Shown: positions 43,740 through 54,100 of the stretch, in pieces | How positions within the stretch are numbered: position 1 is the first letter of the stretch | Layout of the letters: each line of letters starts with the position of its first letter | Assembly: GCA_963839815.1 (NCBI GenBank) | Contig: CAWIWF010000006.1 | Location: 186,001 to 250,000, forward strand | Reading direction: 5' to 3' | DNA: 64,000 bases | DNA from: JACVRM01 sp963839815 | Lineage (GTDB): Bacteria > Actinomycetota > Thermoleophilia > Gaiellales > Gaiellaceae | Notes under the pieces: generated by a model | What the model was told of the DNA's origin: nothing | What the model saw: the letters and a program-made list of their open reading frames with translations, nothing else | Databases searched by the model: none | Translations under genes and position numbers: made by a program

Positions 43740-44191
43740 CGCTGGGCCGCCAGCCGAACGGCCTCGAAGATCTTGGCGTACCCGGTACAGCGGCAGAGGT
43801 TGCCCGAGAGCGCCTCGCGGATCTCGTCCTCGTCCGGGCGCGGGCTGCGCCGGAGCAGGTCGGCAGTGGCCACGATCAGCCCTGGCGTGCAGAAGCCGCA
43901 CTGAACCGCACCGGTCTCGACGAACGCCTCCTGGACGGGATGCAGCCGGCCGCTTCGGGCGAGACCCTCGACGGTCGTCACCTCGCGCCCCTCCGCCTGG
44001 GCCGCGAGCACGAGGCAGGCGCAGACGAGCGTGCCGTCGAGCAGCACCGAGCATGAGCCGCACTCGCCCTGCTCGCACGCGTTCTTGGAGCCGGGCAGAC
44101 CCAATCGCTCGCGCAGCGCGTAGAGCAGGCTCTCGGCCTCCCACACCTCAGTCGTGCGCTCCTTGCCGTTGACCGTCAGCGTCAGCTTCAT
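43736..44191 (-). CDS. Xanthine dehydrogenase [2Fe-2S] subunit
   Basis: 151-residue iron-sulfur subunit with both clusters: plant-type CEQGECGSCSVLLDG ... CAC and the helical-domain CGFCTPG ... CRCTGY. It passes electrons from the Mo centre to FAD. It starts at the ATG overlapping the stop of the FAD subunit (4 nt) and ends overlapping the Mo subunit. Confidence 0.94.
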   Translation of the reverse strand: MKLTLTVNGKERTTEVWEAESLLYALRERLGLPGSKNACEQGECGSCSVLLDGTLVCACLVLAAQAEGREVTTVEGLARSGRLHPVQEAFVETGAVQCGFCTPGLIVATADLLRRSPRPDEDEIREALSGNLCRCTGYAKIFEAVRLAAQR

Positions 44192-44979
44192 GGAGCGCAG
44201 CGCTCCAGAGCCCGGGCCGTGAGCACGCGGAGCGCGTGGCGGCGGTACGCAGCCGTCCCGCGGACGTCGTCGATGGGACTGGCGGCCTCCGCGACGAGCT
44301 CCGGGAGGGTGGCGCGCTCGTCGAAGGGCACGGTCACGAGCGCCGGCACCGGGCCCGCCGAGCCGAACGCGGCCCGCACGGTGTTTGCTTCCTCGTCGAC
44401 GGCGAGCGCCAGCGAGCAGACGGCGATCACCATCGCGTTCCGCGGGCCCACCTTCATGAAGGTCTGCGCGCCGCGCGCCGGATGGACGCGCACGGCCAGG
44501 ATCAACTCGTCCGGCTCGAGCGCGTTGCGCTTCGGGCCCACGAGAAAGTCTTCGAGGGCAATCGTGCGCGTGCCGGTTGCGCTGCCGGTGACCACCTCGG
44601 AACCGGCGACGAGGAGCGGCGGCAGCGCGTCACCCGCGGGGGACGCCGTGCCGAGGTTGCCGCCGATCGTGCCGCGGTTGCGGATCGGAGGCGAGCCGAC
44701 CGTTCGTGCCGCCTCGGCGAGTGCGGGCAGCCACTCAGAGAGGGGGCTTGCCATCGCCTCGGTGTAGGTGAGCGCAGCGCCGAGCCGCACCATGCCGTCG
44801 TCGGGCTCCCAGCCGCGCAGCTCCGGCACCCGGTTGAGGTCGAGAAGCGCTTCCGGCCGGTCGCGGTCGAAGTTGAGCTCGACCATGACGTCGGTGCCCC
44901 CCTCGATCGGCCGGGCCGCCGGCTGCGCCGTCTTCATGCGAAGCGCCTCGTCGAGGCTGCGTGGCTGGAGCACCTCCAC
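44188..44979 (-). CDS. Xanthine dehydrogenase FAD-binding subunit
   Basis: 263-residue FAD subunit (CO dehydrogenase medium-chain fold): FAD loops PIEGGTDVMVELNFD and TVGSPPIRNRGTIGGNLGTA, and C-terminal domain ending RRHALRVLTARALE. First gene of the operon; GTG at 44979. Upstream at 45031-45045 and 45143-45157 are two copies of the 15-bp palindrome, suitably placed for control of this promoter. Confidence 0.92.
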   Translation of the reverse strand: MEVLQPRSLDEALRMKTAQPAARPIEGGTDVMVELNFDRDRPEALLDLNRVPELRGWEPDDGMVRLGAALTYTEAMASPLSEWLPALAEAARTVGSPPIRNRGTIGGNLGTASPAGDALPPLLVAGSEVVTGSATGTRTIALEDFLVGPKRNALEPDELILAVRVHPARGAQTFMKVGPRNAMVIAVCSLALAVDEEANTVRAAFGSAGPVPALVTVPFDERATLPELVAEAASPIDDVRGTAAYRRHALRVLTARALERCAP

Positions 44980-45030
44980 GGCAGGAATGTACGCCAGCCG
45001 GGCCCGCCACCCCTGACACGGGTCGCGCTA

Positions 45031-45157
45031 GCAACAGTCTGTTACAAGGTCGGTCGGGAGGCGCCGCGAGTGTCCGTGCTGATCCCGGTTCGCACCCCGA
45101 CTGCGTCGTGCTCGCGACGAGCAGCCGCGGTATCCGTCACTTGCAACAGTCTGTTAC
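45031..45157. repeat. Two 15-bp palindromes (GCAACAG-T-CTGTTAC) upstream of the xdh operon
   Basis: Copies at 45031-45045 and 45143-45157, identical to each other and one base from perfect symmetry, 112 bp apart in the gap between the divergent xdh and ade genes. They could be operators for a purine regulator or copies of a mobile palindrome. Confidence 0.6.
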
Positions 45158-45235
45158 GAGCGTCGAGAGGCGAGCGATGACTCAGAGTGCTCGGAGAAGA
45201 CCGCGGCGCTCGGGCGACGCGCCTCTCGTCCGAAC

Positions 45236-45515
45236 CGGCGGAGGGTAGCTCCGCCGTCGTAGGCACCTCGCGGCTCCAGCCGCGCGCGTTTCGCCCGACC
45301 GCCGGAGGGCGGCTTCGCCGCCCGCAGGCACAGCGCGGCCCCGGCGAAGACCCGGGCAACGCACCGCCGTACCACCGCCGGAGGGCGGCTCTGCCGCCCG
45401 CAGGCACCCCGCGGCTCCGGCGCGTCACTTGAACGAGGGGGCCCACGGGGGAAACCGGGTTTCCCCCGTGAGAGCGAGCCTCCGCGAGCGGCGGGCCGGG
45501 TTCCCCCGTGAAGCG
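45236..45515 (+). repeat. Composite hairpin repeat cluster before ade
   Basis: Three heads of the ~100-nt element in tandem (starting about 45236, 45300 and 45372), one complete hairpin at 45445-45469, and a partial hairpin near 45490-45503. With the two palindromes this fills the 567-nt gap; no gene is seen in it. Confidence 0.75.
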
Positions 45516-45546
45516 AGCGCCGCGAAGCGCCGTTAAGGTCAGCGCT

Positions 45547-47247
45547 GTGGGCGATCTCCGCCGACGGCTGGCAGTTGCTCGCGGCGACGAGCCCGCCGAC
45601 CTGGTGCTCCGCGGTGGCAGGGTCTTCTCCGCCTTCACGCGCGAGTGGCTCGAGGGCGACCTCGCAATCGCCGACGGCTTCGTCGCGGGTGTCGGCGACT
45701 ACGACGCGACCAACGTGCAGGAAGTCTCGGGTCGCTACATCGTGCCGGGCTTCATCGACGCACACATGCACCTCGAGTCGTCGAAGCTGCTCGTGGACGA
45801 GTTCGCCCGCCTGGTGCTGCCGCTCGGCACGACGGCGGTCGTCGCCGACCCGCACGAGATCGCCAACGTCCTCGGCACCGACGGCATCCACTGGCTGGCC
45901 GACCTCTGCGACGACCTGCCGCTCGACGTCTTCTTCATGGCCTCGTCCTGCGTGCCCGCCTCGGCGTTCGAGTCGCCCCGGCGCCCGCTCTCCCCCGGCG
46001 ACCTCCAGGGGTTGCTGCACCGGCGACTCGTGATCGGGCTGGCCGAGATGATGAACTTCCCCGGCGTCATCGCCGGCACCGACGACGAGCTCGCGAAGCT
46101 GGCGCTGACGGGAGCGACGCACGTGGACGGCCACGCGCCGGGCGTCCTCGGCAAGGAGCTGAATGCCTACGCCGCCGCCGGCATCCGCTCCGACCACGAG
46201 GCGCGCACCCTCGAGGAGGGCCGTGCCCGGCTCCGGGCCGGCATGTGGGTGCTGATCCGGGAGGCGTCGGGTGCGCGCAACCTGCACGCGCTGCTGCCGC
46301 TCGTGGAGGAGTTCGGGCCCCACCGCCTGGCGTTTTGCACCGACGACCGCGAGCCGGAGCACATCGTCGCCGAGGGCCACGTCAACTCGATGGTGCGCGA
46401 GGCGGTCGCCGCCGGGGTCACGGCCGAGGACGCGCTTGTGATGGCATCGACCAACCCGGCGCAGTGGCACGGGCTGAGACACCTGGGCGCGCTCGCCCCG
46501 GGCTACCAGGCCGACGTGCTCGTGCTGCCGGACCTCGAGACGTTCGTCCCCGAGCTGGTGCTGAAGGCGGGCGCGCACGTCGCCGAGCTGCCCCGCCCGG
46601 ACGTGCCCGACTGGGTGCGGCATACCGTGCGCATCCGCACCGTCGGCTCCAACGCGTTCCGCATCCCCTGGGAGGGCGAGGGCGGCCACATGCGCGTGAT
46701 CGGCCTCGTCCCCGACCAGATCGTGACCGAGGCGCTGGTCGAGGAGCCGACGGTTGCGGACGGTCTCGCCGTCGCGGATCCCGAGCGCGATCTCGCCAAG
46801 ATCGCGGTGATCGAGCGTCACCTCGGCACGGGGCGGATCGGACTCGGCTTCGTGCGCGGGTTCGGCCTGCGCTCGGGCGCGCTGGCCTCGACGGTCGCGC
46901 ACGACGCGCACAACGTGGTCGTGGTCGGCATCGACGACCACGACATGGCCCGGGCGGTCGGAAGGCTCTCGGAGCTCGGCGGCGGCGTGGTCGTGGTGGA
47001 GGACCGCGGCGTGCGCGCCGAGCTGCCGCTGCCGGTGGCCGGCTTGCTCTCGACGGCGCCGCTCGACGAAGTGGTCGAGGCGAGCCGGAGGTGTGTCGAG
47101 GCCGCGCGGGCGCTGGGCTGCGAGCTGCACTCCCCCTTCCAGTCGCTGGCATTCCTGGCGCTCTCGGTGATCCCCGAGCTGAAGATCACGGATCGCGGCC
47201 TGGTGGACGTCGACCGCTTCGAGCTCGTCCCGCTGCGCGCCGACTGA
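45547..47247 (+). CDS. ade: Adenine deaminase
   Basis: 566-residue amidohydrolase converting adenine to hypoxanthine (EC 3.5.4.2). Metal ligands are visible in PGFIDAHMHLESSKL and TTAVVADPHEIANVLG, with HVDGHAPG, FCTDDREPEHI and GHVNSMVREA. The C-terminal domain typical of Ade (HDAHNVVVVGIDDHDMARAV) is complete. GTG at 45547 is preferred over the GTG at 45508, which lies inside a repeat. The stop overlaps the next ATG. Confidence 0.94.
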   Translation: MGDLRRRLAVARGDEPADLVLRGGRVFSAFTREWLEGDLAIADGFVAGVGDYDATNVQEVSGRYIVPGFIDAHMHLESSKLLVDEFARLVLPLGTTAVVADPHEIANVLGTDGIHWLADLCDDLPLDVFFMASSCVPASAFESPRRPLSPGDLQGLLHRRLVIGLAEMMNFPGVIAGTDDELAKLALTGATHVDGHAPGVLGKELNAYAAAGIRSDHEARTLEEGRARLRAGMWVLIREASGARNLHALLPLVEEFGPHRLAFCTDDREPEHIVAEGHVNSMVREAVAAGVTAEDALVMASTNPAQWHGLRHLGALAPGYQADVLVLPDLETFVPELVLKAGAHVAELPRPDVPDWVRHTVRIRTVGSNAFRIPWEGEGGHMRVIGLVPDQIVTEALVEEPTVADGLAVADPERDLAKIAVIERHLGTGRIGLGFVRGFGLRSGALASTVAHDAHNVVVVGIDDHDMARAVGRLSELGGGVVVVEDRGVRAELPLPVAGLLSTAPLDEVVEASRRCVEAARALGCELHSPFQSLAFLALSVIPELKITDRGLVDVDRFELVPLRAD

Positions 47248-48581
47248 TGTCGCTCCTACTCGCGAACGGCCACGTCGCGACGATGGACGACGCGGGCACG
47301 GAGCACCCCGACGGCTGGGTGCTGGTCGCGGACGGGCGGGTCGAGTCGGTGGGTGCCGGTACGCCGCCCGAGGCGCGCGCGCGGATCGACCTCGGCGGCG
47401 CGCTGGTCACGCCCGGCCTCGTCAACACGCACCACCACCTGTACCAGACCCTCACGCGCACCCGTGCGCAGGAGGCCGACCTCTTCACCTGGCTGAAGAC
47501 GCTCTACCCGCTCTGGGCGCGAATCGACGCCGAGGCCGAGTACGCCGCCGCCCGTACAGGGCTCGCCGAGCTGGCGCTCTCGGGCTGCACGACCGTCTTC
47601 GACCACCACTACGTCTTCCCGCGTGGCGAGGACGGGCTGGTGGAGGCCGAGGTGCAGGCGGCCGGTGAGCTCGGCGTGCGGATCGTCGCCTCACGCGGCT
47701 CCATGGACCTCGGCGAGTCGGACGGCGGGCTCCCCCCGGACTCGCTCGTCGAGGACCCGGACGATGTGCTCGCCGACACCGAGCGGCTCGTCGCCGCCAT
47801 GCACGAGCCGGGCCACGGGGCAAAGGTGCAGATCGCGGTGGCGCCGTGCTCGCCCTTCTCGGTCACCGGCCGCCTGATGGAGGAGTCGGCGGCACTGGCT
47901 CGCCGGCTCGGCCTGCTGCTGCACACGCACCTCGCCGAGACGGTCGAGGAGGAGGCCTACTGCCTCGAGCTGTATGGCTGCCGCCCGGTCGAGTACCTCG
48001 AGCGACTGGGGTGGCTCGCGGGCGACGTCTGGTGCGCGCACTGCGTGCACCTCTCGGCGGGCGACATCGAGCGGTTCGCGGCCACCGGGACCGGCGTGGC
48101 GCACTGCCCGACCTCGAACCTGCGCCTCGGCGCGGGCGTGGCCCCGGTGCGGGAGCTGCTCGACGCGCGCGTGCGAGTGGGCCTCGGCGCCGACGGCTCG
48201 GCCTCGAACGAGCGCAGCGACCTGTCGCTCGAGGTGAAGCAGGCGCTGCTCGTCGCCCGTGGACGCGGGGGCGGCACTGCCATGACGGCCCGCGAGGCGC
48301 TCGCGCTGGGTACGCGCGGCGGCGCGTCGGTGCTGCGGCGCGACGACATCGGCGTGATCGCGCCCGGGCGGTGCGCCGACCTGGCCGTCTGGCCGACCGA
48401 CAGGCTCGAGCTCTCCGGGGCCGACGACCCTGTCGCCGCGCTGGTCTTCGGCGGGCCACAGCGCGTCGACCGGCTCTACGTCGGCGGGGAGGAGGTCGTC
48501 CGCGACGGGCGGCTCGTCCGGGCCGACGAGGAGGAGATCGTGCGGGAACATCGCCGCCAGGCGCGAAGATTCCTCACGTGA
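47247..48581 (+). CDS. 8-oxoguanine/guanine deaminase-like amidohydrolase
   Basis: 444-residue amidohydrolase of the TrzN/AtzB/8-oxoguanine deaminase group. Ligands: TPGLVNTHHHLYQTLTR, HTHLAETVEEE, AHCVHLSAGDIE, HCPTSNLRLG and GLGADGSASNER. LFTWLKTLYPLWARID is close to known 8-oxoguanine deaminases. Setting between adenine deaminase and urate genes supports a purine substrate giving xanthine or urate. ATG at 47247 overlaps the ade stop by one base (TGATG), so they are coupled. Confidence 0.87.
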   Translation: MSLLLANGHVATMDDAGTEHPDGWVLVADGRVESVGAGTPPEARARIDLGGALVTPGLVNTHHHLYQTLTRTRAQEADLFTWLKTLYPLWARIDAEAEYAAARTGLAELALSGCTTVFDHHYVFPRGEDGLVEAEVQAAGELGVRIVASRGSMDLGESDGGLPPDSLVEDPDDVLADTERLVAAMHEPGHGAKVQIAVAPCSPFSVTGRLMEESAALARRLGLLLHTHLAETVEEEAYCLELYGCRPVEYLERLGWLAGDVWCAHCVHLSAGDIERFAATGTGVAHCPTSNLRLGAGVAPVRELLDARVRVGLGADGSASNERSDLSLEVKQALLVARGRGGGTAMTAREALALGTRGGASVLRRDDIGVIAPGRCADLAVWPTDRLELSGADDPVAALVFGGPQRVDRLYVGGEEVVRDGRLVRADEEEIVREHRRQARRFLT

Positions 48582-48716
48582 GCCCCTACGCGGCACAGAG
48601 ACTGTCCCTGGACGGCGCTGTCCCGATCGGTCCGGCGCGGCAGCTCTCTTTCCATGGACTGTCCATGTTTGGGAGCTGTAGCGGCTTGGCGGGAGAGTCC
48701 CCCTTTGGGCAGTCCC
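48582..48716. repeat. Spacer with nested palindromes before HIU hydrolase
   Basis: 135 nt containing CATGGAC-T-GTCCATG (48653-48667, 7-bp arms and a single central T) and several GGGACTG/CAGTCCC-like pieces. The architecture matches the AACAG-T-CTGTT palindrome family but the sequence differs. It may control the urate genes downstream. Confidence 0.5.
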
Positions 48717-49010
48717 TTGAGCGCCTCCGTCTCGACGCACGTGCTCGACACCGGCGCCGGCCGGCCTGCGCCGGGCATCGAGGTGCAGCTCCGGCGGGGT
48801 GATGACGTCCTCGCCGAGGCGACGACGGACGCCGACGGGCGCATCGGCGAGCTCGCTGCCGGCCTCGAACCCGGCGTCTACACGCTCGCGTTTCGGCCGC
48901 CGTCGCCATTCTTCCGCCGCGTCGAGCTCGAGCTGGAGCTGGACGACGGCCACTACCACGTGCCCCTGCTCGTCGCCCCCTTCGCGTGCTCGACTTACCG
49001 CGGCAGCTGA
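48717..49010 (+). CDS. 5-hydroxyisourate hydrolase (transthyretin-like)
   Basis: 97-residue enzyme turning HIU into OHCU (EC 3.5.2.17). All signature residues are present: STHVLDTGAGRPAPG (first His), FRPPSPFFRR (Arg) and HYHVPLLVAPFACSTYRGS (His and the C-terminal YRGS). TTG at 48717 gives the family length; an ATG at 48654 in the same frame would add 21 residues read from a palindromic spacer, which I consider less likely. It overlaps the next gene by 25 nt. Confidence 0.9.
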   Translation: MSASVSTHVLDTGAGRPAPGIEVQLRRGDDVLAEATTDADGRIGELAAGLEPGVYTLAFRPPSPFFRRVELELELDDGHYHVPLLVAPFACSTYRGS

Positions 49011-49402
49011 GCGCGGAGGAGCTGGGGCCGCTCTTCAGCGGCCGGACCGCGCTCACCGAGCGGCTTGCTGCCGAGGATGACCCCCTTGGTCGCGGCGAGG
49101 AGATCGTGCTCGCGGCGCCGCTCGAGGAGCAGTTCGAGGCGCTTGCGACGCACCCGCGCATCGGCGAGCCCTCGGAGGAGCAGCGCGGTGCCGAGCCCGA
49201 GGTGCTGGCCGAGCTCGAGCAGCTCAACCAGGCCTACGAGCGCCGGTTCGGCTTCCGCTTCGTCGTCTTCGTCGCCGGCCGCACGCGCGCCGAGCTCCTG
49301 CCCGAGCTGCGCGAGCGTCTCGAACGGACGCGCGAGCAGGAGCTCGAGACGGGTCTGCGCGCGCTCGTCGCCATCGCCCGCGACCGCTGGCAGAAGCACT
49401 GA
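48986..49402 (+). CDS. OHCU decarboxylase
   Basis: 138-residue enzyme yielding (S)-allantoin from OHCU (EC 4.1.1.97). The catalytic His is in ATHPRIGEP, with LNQAYERRFGFRFVVFVAGR and a C-terminal ELETGLRALVAIARDRW matching the family. GTG at 48986 starts inside the HIU hydrolase gene; the stop overlaps the next ATG by one base, so three urate-pathway genes are coupled. Confidence 0.93.
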   Translation: MLDLPRQLSAEELGPLFSGRTALTERLAAEDDPLGRGEEIVLAAPLEEQFEALATHPRIGEPSEEQRGAEPEVLAELEQLNQAYERRFGFRFVVFVAGRTRAELLPELRERLERTREQELETGLRALVAIARDRWQKH

Positions 49403-50593
49403 TGGACGCCTCCTACCTCAACGACTGGCTCGCCTTCTTGCTGCGCTGGCTGCACGTGATCGCGGCGATCGTCTGGATCGGCACCTCGTTCTACTTCGTC
49501 GCGCTCGACAACCACCTGCGCCCGCCGAAGCGCCGCGGTGAGGAGGGCGACGTCGGCGGCGAGACCTGGGAGATCCACGGCGGGGGCTTCTACCGGATCG
49601 AGAAGTACCGGGTCGCCCCCGACGAGCTGCCCGAGCCGCTGCACTGGTTCAAGTGGGAGGCCTACACGACGTGGCTCTCCGGCTTCGCGCTCTTCGTCGC
49701 GATCTACTACGTCGACGCCGAGCTCTACCTGATCGACCCGGCCGTGGCCGACCTCGAGCGCTGGCAGGCGATCGCACTGAGCGCCGGGCTGCTCGTCGCC
49801 GGCTGGCTCGTGTACACGGCGCTCTGCCGGGCGCTGCGGGAGCGAGAGCTGCTGCTGGCGGCGTGGTGTCGCCGTCTGGGTGGCGGCGACCGCCTACGGG
49901 CTCAGCGAGCTCTTCTCGGGGCGTGGGACGGCGATCCAGCTCGGCGCAATGCTCGGGACGATCATGGTCGCGAACGTCTTCTTCGTGATCATCCCGGCCC
50001 ACTGGGACCTCGTCCGCGCGAAGCAGGCGGGCCGTGAGCCGGAGCCGGGGCCGGGCCTCGAGGGCAAGCGCCGCTCGGTGCACAACAACTACCTGACGCT
50101 GCCGGTGCTGGTGGCGATGATCTCGGTGCACTTCCCGACCGTGACCGGCCACGACCACGCCTGGGCGGCGCTGCTCGGGCTGATGGCGGCGGGAGCCTGG
50201 GTGCGCCACTTCTTCAACCTGCGCCACGCGGGGCGGACGGTCTGGTGGATCCCCGCGACGGCAGCCGCGGCAGTGGTGGCGATCGCGGTGGCGGTCGAGC
50301 CGGACGAGCCGGCAGCGCGGTCGGAAGGGCCTGTCGAGTTCGCGGAGGTGCGCTCGATCATCACGGCGCGCTGCCTCGAATGCCACGCCACCAGCCCGAG
50401 CAACTCCTCGTACTCCGCGCCGCCCGCGGGCGTCGTGCTCGAGACGCCGGAGCAGATCGTCGCCGCCGCGGGCGCGATCGAGGAGCAGGCCGTCCTCTCG
50501 CGCGCGATGCCGCTCGGGAACGTGACCGGCATGACGGAGGAGGAGCGCGGCGTGCTTGCGGCCTGGATCGCGGCAGGCGCTCCAGGCGGATAG
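49402..50593 (+). CDS. puuD: Membrane urate oxidase PuuD-like with cytochrome c domain (frameshifted)
   Basis: Integral-membrane, cytochrome-linked urate oxidase. The first frame encodes YLNDWLAFLLRWLHVIAAIV and WIGTSFYFVALDNHLRPP, typical of PuuD; after a shift near nt 49860 the second frame continues WVAATAYGLSELFSGRG, later helices, and a C-terminal cytochrome c motif CLECH (about nt 50370). About eight helices are expected in the repaired 396-residue protein. It hands electrons from urate to the respiratory chain instead of making H2O2. The shift looks like a one-base error, since both halves are well conserved. Confidence 0.85.
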
Positions 50594-50602
50594 GCTCGCG
50601 CC

Positions 50603-51010
50603 GTGCTCCAGATCGAGGCCGCCGGGATGCGCTTCGTCGCCCGCTGGGAGGAGGAGCTGGCCCCCGCGACCGTGGCCGCGTTCAAGGCGATCCTCCCCTT
50701 CGAGGACCGGATCATCCACTGCCGTTGGAGCGGCGAGTCGAACTGGATCCCGTGGGGCGACCGCGACCTCGGCATCGGGCCGGAGAACGCGACCTCGTAC
50801 CCGCACCCGGGCGAGCTCGCGCTCTACCCCGGCGGCGAGAGCGAGACGGAGCTGCTCTTCCCGTACGGCTACTGCCACTTCAAGAGCAAGGCCGGCGAGC
50901 TGTGGGCGAACCACTTCGCCACGCTCGTCGAGGGGCAGGAGCAACTGAAGGAGCTCGGCCGGCTGACCCTCTGGGAGGGCGCCCAGCCGATCTCCTTCCG
51001 CGAGCGTTGA
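50603..51010 (+). CDS. DUF3830 (cyclophilin-like) protein
   Basis: 135-residue protein of the DUF3830 family (RFVARWEEELAPATVAAFKA, IIHCRWSGESNWIPWG, SYPHPGELALYPGG, ELLFPYGYCHFKSKAGELWA and NHF). The fold is expected to be cyclophilin-like; no enzymatic function is established. It follows puuD by 9 nt, so it is likely in the urate operon and may act on a purine-ring product. Confidence 0.85.
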   Translation: MLQIEAAGMRFVARWEEELAPATVAAFKAILPFEDRIIHCRWSGESNWIPWGDRDLGIGPENATSYPHPGELALYPGGESETELLFPYGYCHFKSKAGELWANHFATLVEGQEQLKELGRLTLWEGAQPISFRER

Positions 51011-51105
51011 GCCTTCCTGCCTGCCCGACCGCGCCCTAGGATCACTGAGAAGGAGACGCGACGCAACCAGGCGAGGACCAGCCCAGCGAACTGCCGACGG
51101 GGACG

Positions 51106-54100
51106 GTGACGTTCCTGTTCACGGACATCGAGGGCTCGACGCGGCTCGAGCGAGAGTTTCGCGAGCGTTACGGCGAAGTGCTCGCCGAGCACCAGCGCCT
51201 GCTCCGCTCCACCTTCACTCGCCACGGTGGCCGCGAGATCGACACTCAGGGTGACTCGTTCTTCATCGTCTTTCCCCGCGCCCGCGACGCAGTGGCAGCA
51301 GCGGTGGAGGCGCAGCGCACGCTCGGAACCCACGCCTGGCCGGACGAACAGCAGGTGCGCGTCCGAATCGGCATGCACACGGGCGAGGCGTCGCTCTCCG
51401 ATGGGCGCTATGCCGGCCTCGCGGTCCACCGCGCCGCTCGCATCTCGGCCGCCGGCCACGGCGGGCAGATCCTGCTCTCCGCCTCGACGCGCGATGTGGT
51501 CGAGGACGACCTTCCGTCCGGGCAGCAACTACGCGATCTCGGCGAGCAAGGCCTGAAGGATCTCCCGCGCCCGGAGCGCGTCTTCCAACTCGTCGCCGAC
51601 GACCTCCCGAGTGACTTTCCGCCCCTCAAGACGCTCGCCCAGCAGGAGCTCGCCGAGGCGGCTCAGGCAGCGCTGGGGTCGCCGTGGTGGCGCAGGTACC
51701 GGCTGGTCGTCCTCTTCGCGGCGGTGGTGACGGCCGCAGTCGTGACAGGAGTACTGCTCGTCAAGGGCGGCTCCGAAGCCACCGCAACCCAGGTCGGCGC
51801 CAACACGCTCGGATTAATCGATCCGGGCAGCGGCAAGATCGGCGACCAGATCTCCGTCGACCGGGCGCCCACGGGCGTGGCGCGGAGCGAGGACGCTGTG
51901 TGGGTGACGAACGCGCACGACGGCACCGTCTCACGGGTCGACCCCACCACTCGAAGCCTTCGGCAGACGATCCAGGTCGGAAACAGCCCGAGCGGTATCG
52001 CTGTCGGAGCCGGGAGCGTCTGGGTCGCTAACTACTCAGACGGGACGGTCTCCCGTATCGATCCCGAAGCGGACGACGAGATCGCCCAGACGATCGAGGT
52101 CGGCAATGGACCGCTCGCCATCGCCGTCGGCGAGGGCTCGGTGTGGGTTACGAACTCGGCCGATCGAACCGTTTCGCGAATCGATCCCGAGGACGGGAGC
52201 GTCAACCAGACAATCTCTACGGACGCGGTGGGGCGCGGCATCACCGTGGGCGGCGGATCCGTCTGGATCACTGACGAGTCATCGAACCGCGTGGCGCGCA
52301 TCGACCCCGCGACGAACAGCGTTGCCGAGACGATCAGCGTCGGAAACGGCCCGGCCGGCATCGCATTCGGCGGGCGAGCGGTCTGGGTGGCGAACGCGAT
52401 CGACGGGACGGTCTCCCGGATCGATCCCGCAGACGCGAGCGTCACCGCGTTCTCGGTGCCGGGCGGGCCAAGCGCCGTCAGCGTCCGGAACGGCCGCGTC
52501 TGGGTTAGCGCGGAGTTCGCCGAGCGGCTCGTTCGCATCGACCCCGTCGACGGCACCGTGATCGGCAGCGCCGCGATCGGCAATCGGCCCAAGGGGGTGG
52601 TCGTCACCGACCAGGGCGTCTGGGTCGCCGTGCAGGCCTCGGGCCGCGGGCATCGCGGTGGAAGGCTCATCGTGGTGTCCGAGGATCTCACCTCGATTGA
52701 CCCGGCTCTTGCGAACGACCCCTTCTCCAGCCTGGCGTTCAGCATGGTCTACGACGGTCTGACGGGGTTCCGCCGCGTCGGAGGCAGCGAGGGGACACAG
52801 CCTGTCCCCAATCTCGCCGTCTCGATTCCGGCCGCACGTGACGGCGGCAGGACGTACACGTTCCGCCTGCGGCCGGCAGTCCGCTACACGAGTGGCCGAA
52901 TCGTCCGGCCGGAGGACTTCCGCCGCGCCCTCGAGCGCACGTTTGAGCTGGGAGGCTCGCTGACCGAGCAGCAGACAGGTCTGAAAGCCGTCGCCGGCGC
53001 CGACTCGTGCTCGAGGGGCCGACCCTGCGACCTCTCGAAAGGTGTGGACACGCGCGGCGACAGCATCACGTTCCGCCTGAGCCGGCCCTCGCCGTTCTTC
53101 CTCTTCGACGTCTCGGGTCTGTACCCAGTCCCGCCCGAGACCCCATCGAAGGACGTCGGCACCAACGCGATACCGGGGACCGGCCCGTACATGATCGAGA
53201 GCTACGTCCCCGGTCGCCAGCTCAAGCTCGTTCGGAACCCGCACTTCCGCGTCTGGTCCGAGGCGGCGCGGCCCGACGGCTACGCCGACGAGATCGTCTT
53301 CCGGCTCGGGCTCGACGACCAGCGTGACCTCTCGGCGATCGCCAAGGGAAGAGCGGACGTCTCTCTCGTCGTTCCACCCGACCGCCTCTCCGAGCTCAAG
53401 CCGCGCTATGCGCCCCAGCTGCACGAGGTGCCGGATCGCGCGACCACCTTCGTGTTCATGGACACGAGGCGGCCGCCATTCGACGACATTCGCGTCCGGC
53501 GCGCCCTCAACTTCGCGATCGACAGGCGCCGCGTCGTGGAGCTCCACGGCGGCCCGGGGGTCGCGCAGGTGACCTGCCAAGTGATCACACCGACGGTTCC
53601 CGGCTTCGTCCGCTACTGCCCGTACACGCTCGACCCTCGACCATCCGGCGAGTGGACCGCGCCCGACCTCGGCAAGGCACGTCAGCTGATCTCGGCCTCA
53701 CGCACGAGGGGAACACGTGTCACGGTCTGGACCTTCCGTCCCTACTTCGCAAAGGAGGGCCGATATGTGGTCTCGCTCCTGCGCGAACTGGGCTACCGCG
53801 CGCAACTGAGGGAGCTCAAGGATCTGGCGACGTACTTCAACGCCCTTCAGGACACGCAAGCTCAAAGCGGCTTCGCCGGCTGGTTCGGTGGAACGCACGG
53901 CTTCCATCTCCTCGACACGCTGCGATGCGACTTCGCGCAAAACTGGGGGCGTTTCTGCGACCCTGCGATCGACCGGCAGGTCCGGCAGTCGCTGAAGCTG
54001 CTCTCGACGGACCCGGACGAGGCCGCCCGGATCTGGGCCAGGGTCGACCGCCGACTCGTCGACCTGGCGCCGTGGGTGCCCCTCTTCACGCCGCGAACGG

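Noticed and set aside
41910..43904. 664-codon open frame opposite the xanthine dehydrogenase subunit
   Set aside because: No motif; the opposite strand encodes GGAFGG and RGFG motifs of the Mo subunit.
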